NCBI GenBank assembly: GCA_947176675.1
Contig: CAMWRN010000051.1
Span: 1-12,020, forward strand
Reading direction: 5' to 3'
Source of the DNA: an uncultured Clostridia bacterium
GTDB taxonomy: Bacteria; Bacillota; Clostridia; Oscillospirales; Ruminococcaceae
Length of the DNA stretch: 12,020 nucleotides
In this document: piece by piece, positions 7,102-12,020 of the stretch
How positions within the stretch are numbered: position 1 is the first letter of the stretch
Layout of the letters: each line of letters opens with the position of its first letter
The notes under the pieces: generated by a model
The model's database searches: none
Seen by the model: only the letters and a program-made list of their open reading frames with translations
What the model was told of the DNA's origin: nothing
Position numbers and translations under genes: made by a program

Positions 7102-8157
7102 ATGTCAATGTCGGACGAGGTCCGTGCAAATCCGAGGTACAAAGCTCCAACGAAAAAAAAGAAGAAAAAGAGCTTTGCAGAAACCTTTATCCCGATGAGG
7201 GGCGACTCGGCGGGCGAAGTGGCAAGCAAGCTTATTGCGCTCGTTTCCGCTGCTGCGCTGGTGGTTTGCGCGATCGTACTGGGACTGTATTTCTATCACA
7301 TCTTTGAGGCAAAACAAAATCAAAAAGACCTTAGCGAACGCTATAAGGTCTATAACAATCTGACGCAGGTCGGTTCGGGAAGCGCAGACGGTTTAAACGT
7401 TCCTGCAGAAACGGACGGAAACGGCGAGATCATACGCGAACCGCTTGTAACGCTTCCTTTTGCGGAGGAGATGTTGGCTATCAACAGCGACTATGTTGGT
7501 TACGTTTCGATACCCGGAGTGGTGAACGAAGCAGTGGTGCAGTACTCAGACAACGAGTACTATCTTAAAACCAACATCTACGGTCAGAAACGCCAGTGCG
7601 GAACAATATTTGCCGACTGCCGCAATACAGTAAGCGATTACGCTGATCTGCAGTCGGACAACATTATTCTCTACGGTCACAATCAGCGGGACGGAACTAT
7701 GTTCGGTCAGCTTGACTACTATAAATGGGACTACAAATACTGGCTCCAGAACCCGTTTATCTACTTCGACAACAGGTACGAACAGAACACCTACGTCATC
7801 GTTGCGTCATTCATAATCAACACCGAACCCGAGCATGACAACGGCTATGTGTTCGACTATCAGAACTATATCAACTTCGGCGGAGATCATTCCTTTGAGA
7901 CCTTTGCCAAGGAGCTGAACGAACGCAGCCATTTCCACACGGGTATCGACATAAACGAAAACGACAAGTTCATCACGCTTTCCACCTGTTCCTACGAGTG
8001 GGAGCCTGCCCGCCATGTTATTATCGGCAGAAAGCTCCGTCCCGGAGAAACGGCGGAAAATATTGACACAACAAATTTTGCGGTAAATCCCAATCCCAAA
8101 TGGCCTGCCGTATACTACAAATACAACGGCGGCACATATGTGGAAAACGCAGGATGA
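7102..8157 (+). CDS. Class B sortase, paralogue 4
   Basis: A class B sortase of 351 residues. A run of six lysines (18-23) precedes FIPMRGDS (29-36) and a membrane helix at about 45-64. The catalytic residues are H193 in LYGHNQ, C296 in TLSTC and R304 in PARHVII. It differs most around the active cysteine: the SNEF that follows it in the other three is SYEW here, and the TRDGV segment is replaced by EHDNGYV, so its substrate preference may differ. The C-terminal tail (NPNPKWPAVYYKYNGG) is a diverged version of the shared ending. GAAAGGA (7084-7090) is the likely ribosome binding site for ATG 7102; a second ATG at 7108 is also possible. The 87-base gap before it is AT-rich and shows no clear promoter. 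Confidence 0.92.
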   Translation: MSMSDEVRANPRYKAPTKKKKKKSFAETFIPMRGDSAGEVASKLIALVSAAALVVCAIVLGLYFYHIFEAKQNQKDLSERYKVYNNLTQVGSGSADGLNVPAETDGNGEIIREPLVTLPFAEEMLAINSDYVGYVSIPGVVNEAVVQYSDNEYYLKTNIYGQKRQCGTIFADCRNTVSDYADLQSDNIILYGHNQRDGTMFGQLDYYKWDYKYWLQNPFIYFDNRYEQNTYVIVASFIINTEPEHDNGYVFDYQNYINFGGDHSFETFAKELNERSHFHTGIDINENDKFITLSTCSYEWEPARHVIIGRKLRPGETAENIDTTNFAVNPNPKWPAVYYKYNGGTYVENAG

Positions 8158-8203
8158 CCGACCGAAAATTCAGACGTTAAAAGTTTGAGGAGAAGGGGAT
8201 AAA

Positions 8204-9676
8204 ATGAATCTGAAAGGTACACTGGGAGGAATCGCGGTAATGCTTGCCGTGGGTGTTTTCTATACCTTTGCATTCTGCATTGTGGAGGACGTTGACGCAA
8301 ACTCCATTTCCGAGGAATACTATTATTATCCGCAGGAAACTGACGCCGTTGACGTTTTGCAAGCCGAAAATACCGAACCGCAGGAAACGCAGGGAATGCA
8401 CAACACAGACAGTCAAACGCCGGAAAGTGCGGATAAAACCCAAGAAAACGCCGCTCCGAAGCATGATCTGGAAATAACAGACATTGCTTCCGCGGCGGTT
8501 TCGGAAAGAGATTATGCGGGTGCAAATTCCGCAAAAGAAAATAAGGACAGTTCCGACGGCTCAGATAAAGCTGCTGCGGAAACCGTACATACGAAAAAGC
8601 AAACCGAAACGGAACCTGCGCCATCTCATTCCGAAACCGAAGGAAACCATGCTGCCGGCTACGATAACGGCGGCGAGTATGAAGATCCCGACGAAGATCT
8701 GGACGAAATATCGGATATTTCCGACGCAGCTGAGACCGAAGTTCCAGAAACGGAAACGGAATTAACTTCCGAGACCGAAACTGAATTCAAACCGTTTGCC
8801 GATGACGATGAGGATTTCCTTGCGCTTTTAACAAGCGGAACAGTTACCGAGGAAACAACATCTGAAACAGCTGTTTCAGTGGATGTTTCTGTTGGAGCAG
8901 ATATTTCCACAAGCGAAACGTTTACTGCAAAATTCAACGGCTCTACCCAAACTGTGAACGCTTACGACCTTATTTGTCAGATAGTGAACAACGAGATGTC
9001 CCCCAGCTTTTCCGATGAAGCTATAAAGGCACAGGCTGTTGCAGCGTATTCTTATGTGAAGTATCACAATGTGAACGGTCTTACGCCGTCGGTGCTGGTC
9101 AAGAAAAATCCCTCGGACAGGATAAAAAATCTTGTATCCGAAGTATGGGGCGTCTGCTGCTACTATAACGGAAGCGTTGCACAAACGGTCTATATGGCGT
9201 CCTCATCGGGTTACACCGCCGATGCGGAGCACGTATGGGGCGGAAGCGTTCCGTACTTGAAAAGCGTGTACTGTCCGTTTGACGTGGGCAACGATCCAAA
9301 CTACGGTTCAACGCTGGAGGTCAGCGAAAGCAGCATGAGAAGTATGCTTGAAAATTCGCTGGGAATTTCCCTTTCAAACAATCCCTACAATTGGCTCAAA
9401 ATACAGAACTACATCGACGGAAACTACGTTTACGAAATTTCTGTTGACGGGCAGAAAACTATATCGGGCAAAAAACTCCGCGAGACCGTTATGGGTCATA
9501 AACTGAAAAGCGCGGCGTTCGACGTGTCCTACAAGGACGGCGTGTTTATCTTTACTACATACGGCTACGGTCACGGAGTTGGAATGAGTCAGAACGGCGC
9601 AAATATCCTTGCAAAACAGGGCTATACTTATTACGATATACTTAAATTCTACTTCACGGGAATTGAGATAATATGA
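8204..9676 (+). CDS. Membrane-anchored SpoIID/LytB-domain protein with acidic linker
   Basis: SpoIID-family proteins bind and cleave peptidoglycan glycan strands or stimulate amidases. This 490-residue protein begins with a membrane helix (about 8-27; no lipobox) and a poorly structured Glu/Thr/Ser/Asp-rich linker (about 28-240). The SpoIID domain fills the rest. It shows NNEMSPSFSDEAIKAQAVAAYSY (263-284 region, with the conserved acidic residues E264 and E272), a WGGSVPYLKSV segment, and GYGHGVGMSQNGA from 454. The tail GYTYYDILKFYFTG is typical of the family. SpoIID of Bacillus works in spore engulfment, but the sortase context and the linker suggest a vegetative wall role. GGAGAAGGGG precedes the ATG by about five bases. 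It probably belongs to the sortase transcript, 46 bases after sortase 4. Domain call firm, lytic activity inferred. Confidence 0.9.
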   Translation: MNLKGTLGGIAVMLAVGVFYTFAFCIVEDVDANSISEEYYYYPQETDAVDVLQAENTEPQETQGMHNTDSQTPESADKTQENAAPKHDLEITDIASAAVSERDYAGANSAKENKDSSDGSDKAAAETVHTKKQTETEPAPSHSETEGNHAAGYDNGGEYEDPDEDLDEISDISDAAETEVPETETELTSETETEFKPFADDDEDFLALLTSGTVTEETTSETAVSVDVSVGADISTSETFTAKFNGSTQTVNAYDLICQIVNNEMSPSFSDEAIKAQAVAAYSYVKYHNVNGLTPSVLVKKNPSDRIKNLVSEVWGVCCYYNGSVAQTVYMASSSGYTADAEHVWGGSVPYLKSVYCPFDVGNDPNYGSTLEVSESSMRSMLENSLGISLSNNPYNWLKIQNYIDGNYVYEISVDGQKTISGKKLRETVMGHKLKSAAFDVSYKDGVFIFTTYGYGHGVGMSQNGANILAKQGYTYYDILKFYFTGIEII

Positions 9677-10986
9677 CGCTTTATGAAATAATTACCAAGA
9701 AAAAGCATAACGCTGAATTGAGTACTGAGGAAATCAATTGGGTCGTCGCAGGCTATACCTGCGGCGAGATTCCCGATTATCAGATGTCCGCTCTGCTCAT
9801 GGCGGTATGCTTTAATTCTTTATCGGACAGGGAGACCGCCGATCTGACTATGGCTATGGCGCGTTCCGGGGATATGCTCAGTCCCGAAACAGGCGGCTTC
9901 AATGCAGATAAGCACAGTACCGGCGGTGTGGGCGACAAGATAACTCTTATTGCAGCTCCCATTGCGGCAGCCTGCGGAATATTTGTGCCGAAAATGTCGG
10001 GACGCGGTCTGGGACACACAGGCGGAACTATCGACAAGCTGGAAGCTATACCAAATTTCCGCACCGCTCTCCCTTACGACGAATTTATCGGCACAGTCAA
10101 AAAGGCAGGCTTTGCAGTTGCAAGTCAGACGGGCACGCTCGTCCCTGCGGATAAAAAAATATATGCCTTGCGAAATGCAACCGCCACAGTAGACAGCATT
10201 CCCCTGATATGCTCGTCTATCATGAGCAAGAAGCTTGCCACGGGAGCAGACGGTATAGTTCTTGACGTTAAGGTTGGTGACGGTGCATTCATGAAAACGG
10301 CAGCCGATGCAGAAAAGCTTGCATCTGCCATGGTTAGGGTGGGACAGCTTGCCGGACGAAAATGCTCCGCCGTTCTAACGGACATGAGCAAGCCGCTGGG
10401 CATGGCTGTGGGAAACTCCCTCGAGGTCATTGAAGCCATTGAAACGCTGAAAGGAAACGTCCCTGAGGATTCGGCTCTGCGGGAAATTTCCCTGACCCTT
10501 GCGGCGGAAATGCTTGTCACTGCGGGAAAGGGCGATTCAGAACAGTGCTTTGCCATGGCTAAAAAGGCCTTGTCCTCGGGAGAAGCTCTGGAACGGCTGC
10601 GACAGATGATAGAGCTTCAAGGCGGAAACTCCCGCGTTATCGAGGATTACAGCTTGTTCGGAAAAGCGCGGTACAGCCGCGAGGTTTTCGCTTCCGAAAG
10701 CGGATATTTGAACGGTATCGCCTGTGAGGAAACCGGTCTGACTGCTCTGCGGCTTGGCGCGGGACGGCAGACTAAGGAGTCGGACATTGACCCGACTGCG
10801 GGAATTGTTTTCGACAAGACAGTCGGAGACTTAGTTTCAAATGGCGAACGGCTTGCGGTTTTGTACAGCTCCGCAGAGTGTGATATTGACAGTATCGCAG
10901 CTGATTTCGTAAAGGTTTTTGATATCGGTGAAGAAAAGAAATGTGGCGTGAAAAAAAATATTATAAAAATTATAAAAGGGTATTGA
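9673..10986 (+). CDS. pdp: Pyrimidine-nucleoside phosphorylase
   Basis: This cytosolic enzyme splits uridine, deoxyuridine or thymidine with phosphate, giving the base and (deoxy)ribose-1-phosphate for salvage. Its 437 residues match the family. Visible parts are the N-terminal helical domain, the phosphate-binding KHSTGGVGDK (80-89), SGRGLGHTGGTIDKLE, and the nucleobase-contact set R167, S182 and K186 in YALRNATATVDSIPLICSSIMSKK. The C-terminal PYNP_C domain follows (about 345-412). The ATG overlaps the SpoIID stop as ATGA, so translation is probably coupled although the functions differ. The last residues (KKNIIKIIKGY) are coded by markedly AT-rich DNA and run into the palindromic promoter, whose -35 box overlaps the stop codon. 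It could also be named deoA; the broad-specificity Gram-positive form is more likely. Confidence 0.95.
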   Translation: MTLYEIITKKKHNAELSTEEINWVVAGYTCGEIPDYQMSALLMAVCFNSLSDRETADLTMAMARSGDMLSPETGGFNADKHSTGGVGDKITLIAAPIAAACGIFVPKMSGRGLGHTGGTIDKLEAIPNFRTALPYDEFIGTVKKAGFAVASQTGTLVPADKKIYALRNATATVDSIPLICSSIMSKKLATGADGIVLDVKVGDGAFMKTAADAEKLASAMVRVGQLAGRKCSAVLTDMSKPLGMAVGNSLEVIEAIETLKGNVPEDSALREISLTLAAEMLVTAGKGDSEQCFAMAKKALSSGEALERLRQMIELQGGNSRVIEDYSLFGKARYSREVFASESGYLNGIACEETGLTALRLGAGRQTKESDIDPTAGIVFDKTVGDLVSNGERLAVLYSSAECDIDSIAADFVKVFDIGEEKKCGVKKNIIKIIKGY

Positions 10987-11011
10987 CATTTAATATTATA
11001 TATAGTATAAT
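10983..11011 (+). promoter_or_regulatory. Consensus sigma-A promoter of the zinc-ribbon gene
   Basis: TTGACA (10983-10988) and TATAAT (11006-11011), both perfect consensus, are separated by 17 bases. Transcription would begin near 11018 and give a leader of about 55 bases with a CA-rich stretch (11034-11050). The -35 box overlaps the pdp stop codon TGA (10984-10986). Confidence 0.85.
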
Positions 11012-11023
11012 ATTAAATGTCAA
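10995..11023 (-). promoter_or_regulatory. Mirror-image consensus promoter reading back into pdp
   Basis: On the minus strand TTGACA (11023-11018) and TATAAT (11000-10995) are again perfect and 17 bases apart, a consequence of the palindrome. If used, it would start near 10988 and make RNA antisense to the end of pdp. No minus-strand gene follows. Confidence 0.5.
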
Positions 11024-11072
11024 GCAAAGCATTCACACACAAACACACACATTTTGAACGGAGGTTTTTTAA

Positions 11073-11561
11073 ATGAGCGATATTTTAAAGAAAATCGGCG
11101 ACACACTTACCGACGCGGGTAAGACTGTAGGCGAAAAGACCAAGCAGGCAGGCACTGTTGCTAAGCTGAACGCGAAGATCATTTCTTCCGAACGTTCCAT
11201 CAGTGAAAGCTACTCTATCCTGGGCAAGTACTATTACGATACTTACAAGGCTAACCCCGACGAGGAGATCGCAGAGACCGTAAACGCTGTCACAGCCGCG
11301 ATCGACGCCATTTCCGAGCTGAAAAGTGAGATACTGGCTATCAAGGGGTTGGTTAAGTGCACAAAGTGCGGTGGAGAGTGCCCCTTTGAGGACACATTCT
11401 GCGGAAAATGCGGAGCAGTGCTGGAAAAGCCGGAACCCGCCGAAGACGAGGTTGAGGATTTCGAGGAATCAGAAGAAGCCGCGGAGAGCGAGGTACCCAA
11501 CATCGTAGTAGTTGACGGCGATGAAAACGGAAGCTCCGAAACGGAAAATAATGCAGAATAA
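11073..11561 (+). CDS. Coiled-coil/zinc-ribbon protein of unknown function
   Basis: A 162-residue cytosolic protein in three parts. Residues 1-93 are predicted helical, beginning ILKKIGDTLTDAGKTVGEKTK, and probably form a helical bundle or coiled coil. Residues 96-113 form a zinc ribbon with CxxC pairs C96/C99 and C110/C113 and an extra cysteine at C103. The rest is a very acidic tail (EDEVEDFEESEEAAESE). There is no signal peptide or membrane segment. Proteins of this build are common in Clostridia, but I know of no proven role. A strong ribosome binding site, GGAGG (11060-11064), lies eight bases before ATG 11073. With the perfect-consensus promoter and own terminator, it looks like a strongly expressed single-gene unit. 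The 11562-12020 region after it holds only the elements listed below. Confidence 0.85.
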   Translation: MSDILKKIGDTLTDAGKTVGEKTKQAGTVAKLNAKIISSERSISESYSILGKYYYDTYKANPDEEIAETVNAVTAAIDAISELKSEILAIKGLVKCTKCGGECPFEDTFCGKCGAVLEKPEPAEDEVEDFEESEEAAESEVPNIVVVDGDENGSSETENNAE

Positions 11562-11584
11562 TCACAAGCGGTAAAATGAAGCAC

Positions 11585-11624
11585 GGAGGACAGGACTGAA
11601 ACAGTTTCTGTCCTTCATGTTTAT
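11585..11624 (+). terminator. Rho-independent terminator of the zinc-ribbon gene
   Basis: GGAGGACAG (11585-11593) pairs with CTGTCCTTC (11608-11616), one G-T pair. An inner stem, ACTG with CAGT, closes an AAA loop. A T-rich run (ATGTTTATGTTTT) follows. It is 24 bases after the stop codon. Confidence 0.75.
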
Positions 11625-11656
11625 GTTTTATAATTTACGCCTACGAGTTTTGGTTT

Positions 11657-11681
11657 TATTTTGATCTAAATAATCAAAATA
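11657..11681. repeat. 9-bp AT-rich inverted repeat
   Basis: TATTTTGAT (11657-11665) is matched exactly by ATCAAAATA (11673-11681) around CTAAATA. It looks like an operator or a weak hairpin in AT-rich spacer DNA. No gene start is close enough to assign a target. Confidence 0.4.
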
Positions 11682-11741
11682 TTTATTTAAATTAAAACTT
11701 CCCATTTCACATTATTACATATACTTCTTCATTACATTAAG

Positions 11742-11948
11742 TTATATGTTACTCCTGCACAGTATAGTGCAAGAGTAACATATATATTTTTTATCTGCGG
11801 AGAGAGTGAACAAATCGTCCTTAACTCGGTTGATTTCAAAGCGGATATTCGGATTCTCAAATTTCACAAGGTGCTTTTTGTTGTCGACCGTCACGCTGTC
11901 GTCCCGAAAAAGCTTAAAAAGGCTGTTTATGGTCATATTGCTTAGCAT
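11742..11948 (-). CDS. Possible small gene, 68 residues, unrecognised
   Basis: The predicted protein starts MLSNMTINSLFKLFRDDS and is mixed in charge without signal peptide or membrane segment. Its first 54 or so codons have a composition like the confident genes, which favours a real or recently lost gene. The last 14 codons run through the hairpin at 11744-11783, which is odd for coding sequence. No good ribosome binding site precedes the ATG; AAGGA lies over 20 bases upstream. I do not recognise it. It may be a remnant of a longer gene or a short orphan protein. Confidence 0.35.
   Translation of the reverse strand: MLSNMTINSLFKLFRDDSVTVDNKKHLVKFENPNIRFEINRVKDDLFTLSADKKYICYSCTILCRSNI
11744..11792 (+). 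terminator. Long hairpin with T-run, probable terminator
   Basis: A 17-base arm (11744-11760) pairs with 11767-11783 around AGTATA. The one non-pair is C-A on the + strand and would be a G-U pair on the minus strand. ATATTTTTT follows on the + strand, as expected for a terminator of + transcripts. It overlaps the end of the possible minus-strand gene, so it may work for both directions. Confidence 0.55.
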
Positions 11949-12020
11949 TGCTATATTGTTTAATTTTCAGTCCTTAAAATATTCTTTACCGCGATCCAAT
12001 TATTACTTTGTGTATATATC

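Larger units (their letters stand above)
10983..11023. repeat. Perfect 18-bp inverted repeat, 5-base spacer
   Basis: The arms 10983-11000 and 11006-11023 are exact reverse complements, separated by TATAG. Each arm holds a -35 box of one strand and the -10 box of the other. It is 41 bases long and nearly pure A/T apart from the TTGACA ends. It could be a regulator site, a cruciform-forming element or a strong RNA hairpin; no U-tract follows on the + strand. Confidence 0.9.
11625..12020. other. AT-rich region without a confident gene
   Basis: Apart from the inverted repeat at 11657-11681, the hairpin at 11744-11783 and the possible minus-strand gene, nothing coding is convincing. 11949-12020 shows stops in the frame leading into the minus-strand gene and no clear promoter. 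The window ends here without a feature at its edge. Confidence 0.5.

Noticed and set aside
11034..11050. CA-rich run in the zinc-ribbon leader as a repeat array
   Set aside because: Too short and irregular to be a CRISPR or tandem repeat of note; probably simple-sequence leader DNA.

Overview
The window looks like chromosomal DNA of a low-to-mid GC Gram-positive bacterium, most likely class Clostridia and perhaps near Ruminococcus/Oscillospiraceae. This is inferred from the strong AGGAGG-type ribosome binding sites, class B sortases, a SpoIID-domain protein, a rhodanese-less ThiI and a pyrimidine-nucleoside phosphorylase of the Gram-positive type. Nearly every gene is on the + strand. I see no transposase, phage gene, tRNA, rRNA or CRISPR array.

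Layout. (1) 1-2706: a sulfur-transfer pair, cysteine desulfurase then ThiI (tRNA 4-thiouridine synthesis), followed by a 55-residue putative lipoprotein and a rho-independent terminator at 2796-2834. (2) 2905-9676: a near-consensus promoter (TTGACG, 17 nt, TATTAT) opens a cell-envelope cluster. It holds four tandem paralogous class B sortases, each with an N-terminal membrane anchor and an intact His/Cys/Arg set, and then a membrane-anchored SpoIID-domain protein with a long acidic linker. (3) 9673-10986: a pyrimidine-nucleoside phosphorylase whose start overlaps the SpoIID stop by four bases. (4) 10983-11624: a perfect 18-bp inverted repeat that carries a fully consensus promoter on both strands and touches the phosphorylase stop codon. 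It is followed by a coiled-coil/zinc-ribbon protein with its own terminator. (5) 11625-12020: AT-rich DNA with two inverted repeats and one possible small minus-strand gene.

How it may work together. The desulfurase supplies persulfide sulfur to ThiI. The sortases would sit on the outer face of the membrane and attach proteins to peptidoglycan, while the SpoIID-domain protein would cut or remodel glycan strands at the same place. No protein with a sortase sorting signal is encoded here, so the substrates must lie elsewhere. The most unusual points are the four-sortase array with a shared cytosolic GDS motif and shared C-terminal tail, the third sortase with its long acidic cytosolic and extracellular extensions, the mutually exclusive RNA folds possible between sortases 1 and 2, and the palindromic bidirectional promoter.
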